Assembly (NCBI RefSeq): GCF_964199755.1
Contig: NC_133897.1
Coordinates: forward strand, 134,172,125 to 134,236,124
DNA: 64,000 nucleotides
From: Larus michahellis
Taxonomy: Eukaryota > Chordata > Aves > Charadriiformes > Laridae
Direction of reading: 5' to 3'
The number at the start of each line of letters is the position of its first letter. The first letter of the stretch is position 1. A model generated the notes under the pieces. The model was not told the origin of the DNA. It saw only the letters and a list, made by a program, of their open reading frames with translations, and ran no database searches. The translations under genes were made by a program, and so were the position numbers. This document shows positions 13,101 through 26,930 of this stretch, in pieces.

Positions 13101-13687
13101 GGCTTGAAGACCCATCATGTCTCACACCTTGATGGTTGAAACTCTTTCTTCATCCTCCTTCGGCAGTGCCTGCCTCTTGCACGCTGCCCTGCCACCCATC
13201 CCGGGCACACGGGGCCTGGCAGAGCGCCGTGAGTGGGGACACAGGGCGGCAGGCAGTGACTGCATGGATGCTGGGGGACGCGGCTGCTGCCATGGCCATT
13301 CCCAGCTTCTCGCACCTCCAGGACTGCATAAGGCATGTGGGCAGACGGAGAAGCCCCAGGAACCAGCTCAGAGAAAGTGTCCCCCCACCTGATCCCCCTC
13401 AGGGCTGTCCCAGGGGACCCTCAGTCCCAGGGCTGGGGGGACACCCAGCAGCAGCCATCAAACCAAAGGGTCTCCAGAGCACCTTATGACTGCAAGGGGT
13501 TATGAGATGCCTAGGGAGTGTGGGACACCTTATGAGATGCCAGCGAGAGCATTTTGGGGTTGCACAAGACTTACTATGGGATGGTTAAAAGAGGAACCAA
13601 AGGTGGGGAAAGGGAGAGGTGAAGGTGATTTAGGGAGGAACGAGTAGGAAAACAGAAGGATAAAAGAATAAATGGGGCCAGACCCAG

Positions 13688-13712
13688 TGTGTGTGTGTGT
13701 GTGTGTGTGTGT
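13688..13712. repeat. (GT)n microsatellite
   Basis: About 12 uninterrupted GT dinucleotides. Confidence 0.92.
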
Positions 13713-15430
13713 CTGTGATGGTCTGTACCAACAACCGGAGTGGGGCAGCAGCCTCAGGAGCTCATAGATCCAGCTCCCAGCAACTGGGAAGACTGAGATA
13801 GAGAGGCAGCTGCTGGGCAGACTAGGTGTCTGAGCCCAGCTGCTGGAGGACCCACCTAGCACATACGTATATATGTGTTCTCACTAGTGGACCTCCATCC
13901 TGCTCAGCCGAAGAGGGGAGCAGGATGAGGCCATTGGTGCTGTTTGTCTCTCTGTGAGTGCTCAGTGTTTCTATCTGAGTTCTTAGTGTGGATGGCTGTG
14001 TATATATGCATATATATGGTGTACACATGTGCTTGTGTGTGCCTACCGGGAATACGTGCTCAGCCTCATTACTGGTTGGATAAAGGGGGATGGAGCTGCG
14101 GCAGCTTCGCCTCTACCAGCTTAATGGATTCAGCAACTCCCTAACACGTGTAACACGAAAAGTACACAGCAAGCAGTGTAATGTGCCAAAGAAACCAATA
14201 CCTTCCTATTACTCATTCAAGAACAGATCTTTAGACAAATTCGCATTTATTCAAATGACCTATCACATGCAGTAACATGCTGTAGTATAAAAGTGATGTA
14301 CAGAGAAACTAGTGTCTCCTGAGTGTTCTCTTACAGTTAGAATGGAATCACTGAGGGAAGCAGGTATCCAGCATATCTTCACTTAAAAGTGTTAGCACTC
14401 CATTCTTCTTGTTCCTCTACTGAAGTACCTCAGATGACTGTTTCCATTGAAGTCAGAAAAAAACAGTGTGAAAGGACTTTTTAAGGGGAGAGAATGACGC
14501 CTTCTTTGAAATACAGGGGTAGTTTTTTGAGCCTTTTTCTGCCATTTAGAAAGCAACATTTGCAATTCTCAGACATCAGCCACTGAAAATATACCGAATA
14601 TTTTAGAAAGCACTGCAGAAAGCTTTCACTGGCATTCCCACTCACAACAGCACCTCAAGTTTTGTGATCCGGTTGGCCTCCAAATTCTTGAAGTAACATC
14701 TCTTGAAAGGAGTAACTAAATTGCTGGTGATGAAAAGCCTGGCAAGGGAGACAGACAAGTATTTCTGCAGGGCATTCAGACGTGAAGACCAGAGCGGCCT
14801 CCTGCAGATGATTGTTCCTCTCCACTGATCATACATGAAGCACAAAGCAATATTGCTACTGACCTTAATGTTTCAAGGACTTATCTAACTTGAGATGGGA
14901 TGTGTCACATTTTATTTGTGTAGATTTTGCAGAAGAGTTTGCAGTCACCTGATGCACAGGCGTGCAGATATATTTTCTGTTACCTGTGAATGAGCTGGTA
15001 TCACAGATGGACCATCCTAACAATGGGACAAAGTGGGCATTGGTGAAACCCAAAGAAAGTAGGTGAGCACAGGTCTGTCTTTCAGAGTTGAGAAAGAGTA
15101 TGAAGTGTTGTGTTGCTATCATGGTCCTATGTGGCCACCTTGGCCTGATGGCAATACTTACATGAGACCCAGGTATTTTACAGTCACACCCAACAGATTT
15201 GGAACACACCTGCTACAAGAAAATAGTTTTTCCCTGTAGACTTTTCCTGTTCCCTTGGAAATACGTGTCCACAATTAACAGCCATACACTGTGAGTTAAA
15301 TAGCATCCTGTGTTCTCAGGACTCAGTCATCTTAAAAAATGGATTTGCACTGGCCCATGTCTCGGTACCTTGCTAAATACCATAGAGACATTTGCAAAGC
15401 ATCTAGCTGCACTACACCTGTGCTGAAATT

Positions 15431-15475
15431 AAAAAAAAAAAAAAGCAAGCAAGTAAGCAACCAAAAAAACCCCCC
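15431..15475. repeat. A-rich / AAGC low-complexity tract
   Basis: An A14 run followed by three to four GCAA/GTAA units, an A7 run and a C6 run. Confidence 0.8.
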
Positions 15476-16461
15476 AAATTAAACCACCAAATGTATTTCT
15501 AAAAGATTTTTAGAATATGCACATCTGAAATGATAGATGACAGCTTCATGATCCAGGTGACCTTTTACATTCAATTCATTTCATAAAATGGTACAAAACT
15601 GACACAGAAACAATTCAGGATACCTGCAAATTAACACTGGAACGTAAAACTACCATGCATCAAAATCCTAACAAAAATGGGACTTTTTCATTCAGATTAT
15701 TTCATACAAAAATTGTCGTCTTCAAAAAGAAAAACCCCCTCCGCATACCTTTTGCCCCTGAAATGTAGAATAAGCAGAACCGTGGAGCACCCAAACAATG
15801 AGACAGGAGTAACGTAAAAAGAAAAGCCTTTAATTTATTAATTGTACCAAGAGTTTTCTTTCACACCTTCTCCCAAGTTAAGCAGTTATGAGTCATGTGC
15901 TGATGGTTCATCAGTGACACATTTACAGCTGCATCCATCTCTCACACAAAGGTGCCTCCACTTGTGTTTCCTACCTCGCCACCACCAGCAGCAAGGACTG
16001 CGTGCGTGGGAGGGGATCCCACACGGATGCCCGAGACAGAAATAGAGAGAGAAAAATTGACCAATTTATGAGAGTTCAGTGCTATAGCCTGAACGGCTAC
16101 TGTCACTTCCCTCCTACCATGACTTTGAATCACTAATGAATTTCTAAGGCACAGGTTTTACAATGCCTTGTGCATACCAGCAGTAAATTACTTTAACTGA
16201 TACCACTTCAGTTTCCCATCTCCTTGGGCAGACGCTTCGCACAGTTTCTCAGATCAGTCAGGACCATGAAGCCTCTGCTGTCATTCAGGTGGTCTTGCTG
16301 TGACAGACAGTTCCCAAGTGGAAGTCAATAACGTAATAATATTAGAAACATAATTCACACCTCTTTCAGTCTGGTTCATCTGGAAGTACAGAGCCTGTTC
16401 TAGTGGGATCTGCAGGCATCTAATGTGCTTGTTTGCCCCAGCAGTTACCTGGCTTGCACGT

Positions 16462-16738
16462 ATAGAATCATAGAATCATTTAGGTTGGAAAAGACCCTTG
16501 GGATCATCGAGTCCAACCATCAACCCAACTCTAAAAAGTTCTCCCCTACACCATATCCCCCAACACCACATCTAAACAACTCTTAAACACACCCAGGGAT
16601 GGTGACTCAACCACTCCCCTGGGCAGCCTATTCCAGTGTCTGACCACTCTCTCTGTGAAGAATTTTTTCCTAATGTCCAGCCTAAACCTACCCTGTTGCA
16701 GCTTGAACCCATTCCCTCTTGTTCTATGCAGCCCTTTA
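16462..16738 (-). mobile_element. CR1 LINE 3' end, older CR1-Y/C-like subfamily
   Basis: On the plus strand the element begins with two octamer complements and continues with TTTAGGTTGGAAAAGACC and ATCATCGAGTCCAACCATC. It then runs into a degraded ORF2 C-terminus, with the complement of the CTGGAATAGGCTGCCCAGGG block at about 16,620-16,640. The 3' end sequence differs from that of the copies at 8,889 and 29,378, so this is a separate subfamily. It is 5'-truncated, and no open frame survives. Confidence 0.92.
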
Positions 16739-19700
16739 GATGTATGAGAACAGTGGGTAGGAGCTACTTAGACAATAGGTGTAGAAAATGAAAACGGTAT
16801 GAAAGACTTTCCTGGAAGAAAACAGTTTTTGTATTACTTAAAACACTCCTGAGAAATGGCCACAGGTGTATGTTGATACAAAAAGACAAAAGTTATTCCT
16901 TATTTTGAATTTGTTACATAACCTCTAAGCATTTCTATTAGTAGCTGTCTCCTGGTTGGCAAGGTGATTCTGACTATTTGCATGCAAAAATACAAAATGG
17001 CATACGGCATTTCACTTGCCACCTGCTAGACAGAGCTTCTTGGACCATCTGGGTCCACAAAGAGCTCCAGTCACATCGGAACTCATGGGATACTCAACGT
17101 AAGGAACTATTGACCAGAATAAAGGGGGACAAAAATCAAACCTATGAAGTGATCATTCAATTTAAATAGAGGGGAAAAATTTGCTCCTCCAAATATTTTT
17201 GCTAAGTTCATCTGTGCACTTTTGCTGTCGCTAAATATAGATTGGAGACAAGTTATCCATCACTCATTGATTCGCTTCTGAAAGGGCTTCTGTAGCATCT
17301 CAGCTTCTTCCCTAAGCACCTTTCCCCAGGACAGTACGTAATAGCTGTTGAGTGGTTTATTCTCTATTTCTTGTGCTGCTCTTGCTTTTTCCTTCTTGTA
17401 TCTTCAGTCACATCTTGCAGAGCAGCAGGGCTTGCAGCTCAGTGAGGGGCAGTTTCCCATGGCAAGCATCACTCACGTAGTTCACTGGGAAGAGGGTACT
17501 CACTGGTAGAGTCGAGTGCCTTTCCCAAAAACTGAAAGCACATAAGAGCATGAAGAAAGAACTTGAAAAACATAATTCAAAGCATCAAACTGGATACACA
17601 TCAATTATTTAAGTCAATTAAATAATGGGAATCAAACACTAACAGCAGAAAAGAAAGGATGTCTTAAAATACTTCCACACTGATTTCCTTCCTCCTATTT
17701 TTGTTCCATTGAACTATATTTATCTGTAATACAGGAGGTTCATTCTTTCCTTTGGTTATTTAAGAAGGACAAACAGACTTCTACCTTGCTAACATGTAAC
17801 TCAAACAGAGCAATACATCATCTTTTATGGAAGGTCAAATAGAATACTTGAAAATTTACCAAACCAATACTGAGGATCAAAATTCTGCTTTCAAGCAATA
17901 GAACAGAAAGCCCTTTCATAATATCAAGAGACAAATACTCTATTGCACCCTTGACTTTTGAGTGAATTTTTCCGTGACCTCGTTGAGATCAGTCCCTGGC
18001 CCACAAGTGGACTGAGCATCTCTGAGAGAAGGCTGAACAGTAGGAGGGCTAAACTGTCTGAATACACCCAGCCTCGTGTGCTAGACTCCTCTATGTCAAG
18101 AATGCTTCTAATCTGTCTAGCCATCATGCAACATCACGTATGTACTAAATACTATGATTACGTCCATTTAAATTTAGTACATTTGGAAATAGATATGTAG
18201 TTAGCTAGACCATCAGCCCAGTTGTCATCGTGAATAGGACGTTATGAATCATTTTCCCATTTGGCTTTAAGAAATACAATCCCTTTTACACAGACACTGT
18301 GTGAGGGTCAAACATATTTCAGAGAACAGTTTGAAAAATAGAGAAGGATGGACCAACTTTCTTTCTGTTTCAGGCAGAATGGTATATTAATTTCGCTTTC
18401 ATACATTTCTTTTTCTTTTGAAAATTTTGTTGTCAAAAACCATAAAAAGGTTTTGGTTTGGAAGCTGAAATGTGCCTCCAAGCACTGAGGAAGTACAGAG
18501 TGAGCCTTTGTAATATAAATGATCTCTTAAGAATCTGAGTTCTGTGCCAGAGCTCAAAATAGTTATTACCCAAAGCAGGAACATTTTCTTCCCCAAACAG
18601 GAGCACTGAAAGAAAGAAAAGGACTCACACCCAACCTATGCATGTTGCCATACACCGGTTGGGTTGATAAAGTGAAAAGCCTACTTCGATAATTTTTTAC
18701 TTCCACTATGTTGATATCCAAAGGACTCGAGAAGACAAATATAGCAACTGGAGATGGAAAGAGAAGAACTCTCAACACACCAGTCCTTTGTATACTTTGA
18801 CTATGGAATCTCAAAAGGGCTGTTTCTTATTGAAAAGGAGCTGTTGTGGTTATTGTGTGAGGTAGATTTCCCAGAAAATACAAGAGGTGAGAACAAACAG
18901 AACGATGAGAATAACACGAGTCGTAATTTCTCTCCTCAATGTGCAATCACATTAACAATTGAACTTTTCTAGAGAAGACAAGGAATAAAACCTTGAAACA
19001 CTGAAAGCCTGAACTAGTGCTTTTAAGTAATGGCATATAATTTGTTTTAAATGTTGCAACCACAGCAAGACCTACCCTGTTTGTTATGTAAGTAAGTCTG
19101 TGAGATTTGCTAGTGAGCAGTGCAGTGAAAGGGAGGAATCAGAATCTAGTGTTTATTACCCATATTCTCTTTGCTGAAATTTAGCATTCAGGCAGCTGAT
19201 GTTCTTTCCACCTTTGCCTAATATATTTATCAGTTCTCTATTTTGATCCTTCAGACTGCAAACACGCTTTAACATAGTATTAACCTCATGGAAAACTAGG
19301 GCTTCAAAGATTCCAACATTCTGCTCAAGGAGAATACCCACTTAGAGACGCACCATCAAATTTGCCTCAGAAGATAAAATACTGATTTTGCATAAGTACA
19401 AAATATGAATTTTGTACCATTAAAAGGTAAAGATATGCTGGGTGGGAACAGCTGTGAAACAGAGGCCTTTAAAATAGTATTATACTACACAACAGTACAC
19501 TACGCTATGCTATACCATAGAATTTCTCCTTAGAAAAACATAACCAAAAAAGGGGAAGTGCTGGTACCTGGAACAGGAAAAAACAAGTCAATATGTATTT
19601 TCATAGCATACCCAGTGAGATGAGATGAGTATATTCAACAGCAAAGCTGTAATGGCTCTCTTCAGTTACAATGAAAATGTTCCGATGGTCAACTCCTATT

Positions 19701-20166
19701 ACCCTCTTCAGGGTTTCCAATCACTAGCAGAAAATGGGCCAGGTAGTATCACATGGTGATCCTGCGAGCCAGCTGTCACTGAAGAATAGCCTGACCCTAC
19801 AGCCACCCAGGTTTTCTGAAAGAGAGAAATTAAAAAGAGAAATAGTAGATTTCTGCGATCATTCTTCAGTGAGGTAAAAGGAAATAACAGCCTTTGGAAG
19901 ACACCACCTTCATCCTCTCCTCCATAAAGGAGACTACCTTCGGAGCTATTTCAATATTGAGTCTGTAAAAAAAATGACTGTAGGTGATTCTAGTGGCTTA
20001 AGTGAGAATTATAACTCACTAGGAACGTTGCTCTCTCTACCCTGTATCTGTAGCCGACTTTCCTAACCCTAGAGGGCATTTGGGACTGTAATGGGGGCTA
20101 AATCTGGGCTGGAGGTACCTCGGGGCAGAAGATGCCCTGATGAGGGATGCTGATGAGGGATTAAAT

Positions 20167-20186
20167 CCCCCCACCCCCCCCCCCCC
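20167..20186. repeat. Poly(C) run
   Basis: C6-A-C13 inside a GC-rich patch; the opposite strand has long G runs able to join G-quadruplex-like structures. Confidence 0.9.
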
Positions 20187-23100
20187 TGCAGCCAGGCTGG
20201 TGTGCTGTGTCCCCAGGCAGGGCTCGGAGCAGCACAGCCGAGCGGGCACAGCCGTGGCACGGGGGGTTGCACTTGAACCATTTGCAAGCAAGAGCTACAG
20301 ATGGGCTGTCCTCGCAGCAGATCAGCGCCTGTTGCCCATTCCAGGAAATACGAATGTGTGTAAACTATAATGCAGAAGTGGGCTGCAGTGAGGGAGCTCC
20401 CCTGTACCGACAGCAGCGTCACCGTGACTCACGGAGCTGATAGCAGCTGCTGCCCCAAGCAGCGGCCACAATTCTACACAGATGTCACAATCCAAAAAAT
20501 CCTGTCAAGCCGTCGTTATGATCCTGTTTCGCAGCATCTGGGCTAGGTGACTTACATTTTCAGCCTTATTCACTGTGTGTCTTTCCAGTTTGCTAAAAGT
20601 AAAAGCAACCGAAAACAGAGTTATACTGGGAAACGGCATCTGGAGCTAGGGCAGAAGTCAGATTCAGGATTCAAATCTGCCATTTGACAAGAGACACTTC
20701 TACAGGCAGCTCCTTACATTTTAGCTGAATACATTTTAAAGTCTGCAAGCCTTGCTTAGACACAGGAGGTAAATCATGCTTTCCAGTGCATCCGGGAAGG
20801 TAACCAACCCAGATTCCAGCAAAGCAAGGAATTTCTACTGTTCCCCCTGGTACAGCGAGGGGAGCAGCACAGTAATGAGAAGCTGGAAAATAGCAGAGGA
20901 ATATCTTTAAAAAGCACTGAAGCCTAAAAATGTTGAATAATTCGATTTCTTTCCAAAGTAAGGGTAATATCCCTTTCTATGGTCTTGTCTTGTTATCCGA
21001 AGTCATTGGTTTTCCTACGGTAAGGAAACTAAACTTTTAAAAACAAAACCTGTCCGCTGGCAAAATGTCATGTCAGTCAGAAATGTAGCCCTGCTGCTTT
21101 GGGCAAATGTAAGACATTGAAGCCCCTACACAAACACCCATCAATAGCTGCAAGCCTAATGCTGCTATGCACGGTGAGCAGTCTTGCATGGAAACAGTAC
21201 TGACTGCCCATGTGTATCCAGGTGGATAAATCTGAAGGAACATTAGCTGGATCAAGCAGGTAGATATTTTTCTGCGTTATTCACAGTGGGTTCATAGTCC
21301 CCATGTTCTGTTCTGAGAGCAGATGCAAAATGGTAAGGAATTGCCATTTCCACCCACAAGCTTTGAACAACCCTTTTCCAAACACACATGGCGTTTCTCA
21401 TAAATGACCAACCATAAAGCGTGGTTATAAATCCCTGCATTGTCCAGTGCTGTTTTCATATGGTTCTTTTGCATCCCTCCTCCTGAGCATTTGGATGCCC
21501 AGAGGCTGGCAATGGAAGGACCTGACCCAGGCAGCTCTCACAGAAGTCAGAAAATTATACATACTCATCTCGCTCAGGGTAAGGGTCTGCCATCTGTCAG
21601 CCCCAGTTTTAGTCAGATGAAGTTCAGGAGCTGCCGAAGTGGATAACCAATCTCCACTCCTCACATTTTCTCTCAAGAATCAGTCCTCCTTGGCTTGCTT
21701 TCCCTTTTTCTCATCTTCAGTTCATTCTTCTTTTTTATTGTATTATGAATCTTTTTTTTTCCCCCCACTTTCTCTATGTGTAACTTCTAACTCAGACTCG
21801 CCAATAAAGATCATAATGCATATGCATGTGTTCATGTGCACACACACAGGTTGGGCAGCAAGAGGGGGCAGGGGGTTAGTCAGGGACTTCCAGCCTCACT
21901 CTTAAAAATTTTCCTTTGCTCACGTTATGGCAGCCAAGGGGCTCTCTGATAACCATGTCCCTCATACATAATTAAACAGACGTGATAATGACATTTTTAA
22001 GCAACAGCAATTGACATTTTTCCCACTTTGGAATCTGACAGACAAGTCTGGACTTCATTAACCTTTTGCAGTTTAACAGTGGTTTTGTGATTTAGGAGAG
22101 CTGATAAAAAGGCAAGAACCTCCTTCTTTCATGTAAATTCTGCATGCCAAAATAAGTTGAACAGTAATTCCAGATAGACAGCGTTGTGTGGTCAGGTATA
22201 GGTGAAGAGATACTCTCATTAATCTTCATTGAAGTGACCCAGAAAAAGAGGGTAAGGTCATTTATAACAGGGTACAAAAATATTTCTGTAAGGTGACCTT
22301 TGAAGACCATGAAGTATGAAGAGTAAAAATTTGGAAAATAAAACAAACGCAAACCCTCTGTGAATTAAGATATCCTAAAGCAAAAATTCAGTTTGATCAA
22401 AACAAATTTCTTCTATAAAAGTAATCTCCAAATGTATTATTTACTTGAGACTTGACGACTTGCTTGCTGGGGGAAGATGTGGCAGGGCAGGGAGCATTTC
22501 CTAGGGCAGATGGGGGCTGAGTGCCCACCAGGATGGCAGAATATGCCATTCAGGAGCAGAGCTGGGCGGGCTGGGTGGCACCTGGGGATTTGCTCTCAGC
22601 CTCACGCAGCGAGCCGGGCTGTCGAGCACCGCAGCGTTTGTTGGCTCACCAAAGAAGGTTGACAGGCCCTGCAACCTTCTGTCACTTCCTAATGTATGAA
22701 GGACTGTAATTACTTTTTGCCTTCGTTTTTGTGCGCAGATGTATCTCTGGCTAGGACATTTTGTCGTCTGAGATGAATGGGGTAGCTACCTTTGGGATTC
22801 AGAGGAACGTGTATCTCCTGCTCACGGCCTATTGGCCATGCAGCACACATGTACGGAGCTGCTTCCCTGCTGGAGGAGACTCCTGATGTCTACATAATTC
22901 CCTTTTGGCACACAAGGTTTGGATAAAGCAAAGGATCTCATAACAATGTCCATTTCACAGAAAATGTGAAAAATTCCCAGTTTGCACACAGGTCTTCTGT
23001 AAAAAAGAGTAAGTACCCATGTCATTTGTGTGTGAATGTTGTTGCTGTGGTCATATCTACAAAGCAACATGCACGAGTAGTTTGGGAACACACAAACCCA

Positions 23101-23340
23101 ACAGCGGGTTTAACTTTACTATGCCTTCATTTAATGAACTCCATTTGTTTAGATTCTCAGAGCTCTGAACTGCCCATCAAAAAGACAGAAACATATTGAG
23201 ACATACCATTTCTCTATTATTTCTTGTCATCTCTTTAGGTTTTGGTGTAGTTTTGACAGTTTTTTTAATTTTAGTTACATTGTTGATTCTTATATAAGTT
23301 ATTAAATTCTTCAGGCTGTGAAACTTAGTACCTTCATTTT

Positions 23341-23366
23341 TAATATATATATTAAAAAAAAAAAAA
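23341..23366. repeat. (TA)n followed by poly(A)
   Basis: Five to six TA dinucleotides followed by A13. Confidence 0.85.
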
Positions 23367-26300
23367 GATAAATTATTGACCAGAGCCCTTTCTTTAGTCT
23401 CCTCTAACTCCAAATCAAGCCTCGTGAATCAAACAAGAAAATGCCATCTAGCCCATTCCTTCTTGGAAGGTATTTATTATACCTGTTCAGGCCAAACACA
23501 AACCAATTAAAAACTGGCAACGGACGAACTCTACCTGCAGTTTCCATTTGTATAATATTAGTGCTTTTCCTTCCATCAACTATGAAAACAGGTCAGAAAG
23601 CAGATGCTGTAATACAATCAGATCCAAATTGTGAAACCAGAACTCAGCAGGAAAAAAAAAATGTAAAAAAAGGGTTTTGTTAAATAAAGCTGCATTAAGT
23701 GTTAGGGTTTGTATTGTCAAAGGGCTCTAAGGGAGGTCCTTTCAAGGGGAGTGTGGCACCAGGCTTACCACTTCGACATTCCCTGCCTAAATGAGTAACA
23801 CAATCGGCTCTAGGCGAGGGGAAGGTCTGTGCAGGTTGGATTGCAGTGCTCTTTGCACTGCAATAATATTTCTCATTTCCTTCTGAATTCATCAGTGTTG
23901 TGCTGGGTAAATCTGGTGGCCTTGTCTGAAACGCAATACGCTATAATTTATATGAGCTCCCTAATGATACAGCTGCTCACAGTACAGCAGGTGCCCGTTT
24001 TGCTGTATAATTCTTTTCTTCTCACCTGATTCCGTTCACATACACCATTCATTACAAGCTAATAAACCTGGTTGGATTTACTTGGCAGTTGCAGCTGAAC
24101 TCTTTCCTACTCTGGAGAGATGCCCATCTGAGAGAAATGTTGACTACCCAGCATTTGAGGGGTTTATTTAAAACCAACATAGAAATGATCCCCAGGGACA
24201 TGCCCCATCCCCAGATCAGTTACTGGCGGTGCCTCAGATGCGTCTCCTACCAGAGATTCCAGTCTTTTTTGGGAGTGGGACACAAAGTTCTAGTTCTTAG
24301 ACACTTCCTGACCATGTGCAAATTATTTCTACTATCGCATAAATTACATTTTGTAATGAGAAACCCAAAGTGCCTTTTGTCTGGAACAGGTTGCACATAA
24401 AAAAATCTTGTTTCTCTACCCTCTTAGCAAGTTGTTGATGGATGGTCGCTGTCTCCAGTGTACCTATAGCTACAGCTCCTAATAGGAAGTATCCTCATAC
24501 TTCTCTCTCTCCATGACTTCTTCAGCTCCTCATTTTATAGTTATTGATTACTTTCAAATGGCTCCCTTGTTCTCTGCTCTGTGCTGTCACAGCTGTAGCT
24601 TTCCCTGCTTCAGTACAGTAACTGTTTAATCTAATGCCGTTCCTTTTTTTGCTTCAGTTCCATTCAGACAGTTCTTTAATTTTCTTACCATGTTTTTATC
24701 AGTTATTTTTTACATACAGGTATAGCTGGAGAGAAGGCATAGGGGCTCACAGGAATAAGTATCCAGAGAAAACATGAAGGAGGAAGAAGTAGTCCCTCCC
24801 TAAAGGAAAGGGGGGAAGTTGCACAGCCTCTGGGAGTCTTTAGATATTGGCATTGAGAATCGTTTTTCCCTCTTATTTGGAAACATACCCATTAATTCTT
24901 CATATTTTAGGCAGATGCCCTGGGGGCAGATTACCCCCATAATCTGTGTATGCTTCCAGCAGCAGGACTACTGTTGGATGCACAACTGAAACATCTCTTC
25001 TTTCCATTCCATTGCTATCTGTCTTTGAATTAGGCTATTAAACTCTAAGGAATTACAGAAAAAAATCTGGGACCTGTACAGATATTTTTAGGCATCTGAT
25101 ACTGACTGCACTTCTAGCACCCTAGCACCAGAAGCATTAATTAATCCCTAAAGGCGGATGTGTTTCTTTCCTCAATGTGTGACTTGCAGCCTGACTAACA
25201 AAGAGTTGTCGTATTTTATGCTGCAACAAGAAAATTACGCTGCATCCTTTAAAGAATACAAATGCTTAATGTGTCTTCATGCTAGGCATGAAGAGGGCAA
25301 AAGGCCTTGCATACGTTTGCATTCTACAGGGAAACAAAGAAGTTTCAACTCTTAATATAGTCAAATTGTGTTTCTTCTTCCAGAACAACATCCTTGGACA
25401 TAGCATCCATTTTTAAGGTGTGCCTCTGGAAAAGACAAGGAAAGCAGACCACTTCTTTTGTATCTATACATACTTCCTCTGGAGTATTTAACGCAATTCT
25501 AGCTAATCTTCTGTTCTAGCAATATGAAATACTGAAAGTATATTATTTTCCATAAATTTCAGCCAATTGAAATTTCTTTTGTCAGATAAAGTTCCCGCAA
25601 ATTACTTTAAATGCCGGAATGGCTGTGATCTTCTAAGTGGTCTGTTAGTGACTTTCATAGGGAATGAACCTATTCAGCAACTTGTTCATGGGTGTGATAT
25701 GTTTCACTATTTTCAAAGCCAATGTATTTGGTATGTGAGGCGGTCAGGCAGATGGCTGTCTGCATTTCTCTGCCTTTTTTCTTGGGGATGAACTTAAAAC
25801 ATACTCCATTGGTTTGAATGTAAGAGTTTAATGCGGTGCACACTTAATCACTTTTATCACTAGAAAAATTCAAACAGCTCTCACATTTAGAGCATTACAA
25901 TCACAAGGTGATGTAAGATATGCCACTAGGCTGTAAGTTTGTATAAAGCAATCTTCTCTTTCTTCTTTATCACTACTTTGGGTACCTTTTCTTCTTCTAC
26001 ATATTTTTTTTTCTTTCACAAACTCTGAAAAGAAATCCCAGAAAAAAATTGCAGGCAAAATATCCTAAGAGCTAAAGCAGCCTTGTTAATGTATTGATAC
26101 AGAAGCAGTTCCAAACCAAAACCTGTTGTCTATGACTCCTGGAATTCCAGACACATCATTGTCACAGCTTTCCCTCATCTACAATCATTTAAATCTGTGC
26201 AAAGTGGAGGTGAAACACTACCACCTGGTAGTTCTTTCACATTTCACAACGTTCTTTCATGTTCATTTTGCTCAATTACATATCAGTTTGCAGAAAATCA

Positions 26301-26587
26301 TTTCTCCATCTCATATTTGTTAGTCCTTTTTTCCCCAGACAAAGACCTGATCATAGTGATCCATGTGCTTGCCGCCCTGACTTTGCTCACGACGGCTACC
26401 CACAGAAGCTGAACACTGCAGAAGGGGTTGCACTGGTGGGAGCCCCGTCTAAGCGTTCTACAATGTCATATTGTGTATCAGTGAGGTTTGGTGCATGGAA
26501 TGGATACGGCATAGAAGAGAAGTTTTCCTATGGCCATTATGGTTGGTTTTTCTATCTCCAGAAAAGCATAATAGCAACAGCAGACTT

Positions 26588-26930
26588 CAGAGAAGAGTAG
26601 ATAGAATGGTCACAGGTACAATACATTTTCCATGTGAGGAATGACTTAATAAATTAAATGTCTTCAGTCTGGAGAAGGAGGATATGACGGAGGTCTGTAA
26701 AATGGCAGGGAAAAGGACTCAATTATTCACTGTCTGCTCCCGCACAAGAGCCAGTGGCCCTCAAATGGTGCTCGGAGAAGACAGGTCCCTAACGAAGAGA
26801 GGGAGACTGTTCTTCAGCCAGGGGAACACAGGTAAGCTGTGGATCTCGTTGTTCCTGGAAATGGAAAATGTTTAAAGTTTACATGGGTCTATGGGCAACT
26901 TCTTGGTAGAGGATTCCAAGATACAAACAT
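26588..26930 (+). mobile_element. Ancient CR1/L3-type LINE remnant
   Basis: This segment follows the order of the ORF2 C-terminal region of old amniote CR1/L3 LINEs. It has a block like CAGTCTGGAGAAGGAGGATATGA at about 26,668-26,690, a GGTCTGTAAAATGGCAGGG block, an ACAAGAGCCAGTGG block, then AGCTGTGGATCTCGTTG and AAAGTTTACATGGGTCTATG. These correspond to the 'CAxxTGGAxAAGAGRxGxCT', 'AGGTCTATAAAATCATG', 'CAAGAACCAGGGG', 'CTGTGGAACTCATTG' and 'AAGTTTACATGGGTTCA' blocks as I know the family. Divergence is high and there is no open frame and no octamer tail, so it is far older than the other CR1 copies here. The exact ends are uncertain. Confidence 0.6.

Larger units (their letters stand above)
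9329..16461. other. Intergenic DNA, no supported gene
   Basis: About 7 kb. There are locally GC-richer patches at about 11,900-12,150 and 13,100-13,480, where random frames reach about 117 codons on either strand without motifs or codon bias that I can recognise. Microsatellites at 10,168, 13,688 and 15,431 are listed separately. The remainder is AT-rich and featureless. Confidence 0.65.
16739..26587. other. Long gene-free intergenic stretch
   Basis: Nearly 10 kb without CR1 copies or supported genes. Reading frames are all under about 120 codons. A GC-richer patch at about 20,080-20,450 contains the poly(C) run listed below; frames there reach 117 codons on the minus strand but look like composition effects. 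The other visible items are short runs: (TA)n/A13 at 23,341-23,366 and T/C runs near 21,750. Confidence 0.65.

Noticed and set aside
13117..13489. Overlapping frames of 73 to 117 codons in a GC-rich patch
   Set aside because: Frames are open on both strands at once, with no recognisable motif and no splice context. Explained by GC content.
20037..20440. Frames of up to 117 codons around a poly(C) run
   Set aside because: Driven by poly-C/poly-G and GC-rich composition, with no recognisable protein signature.
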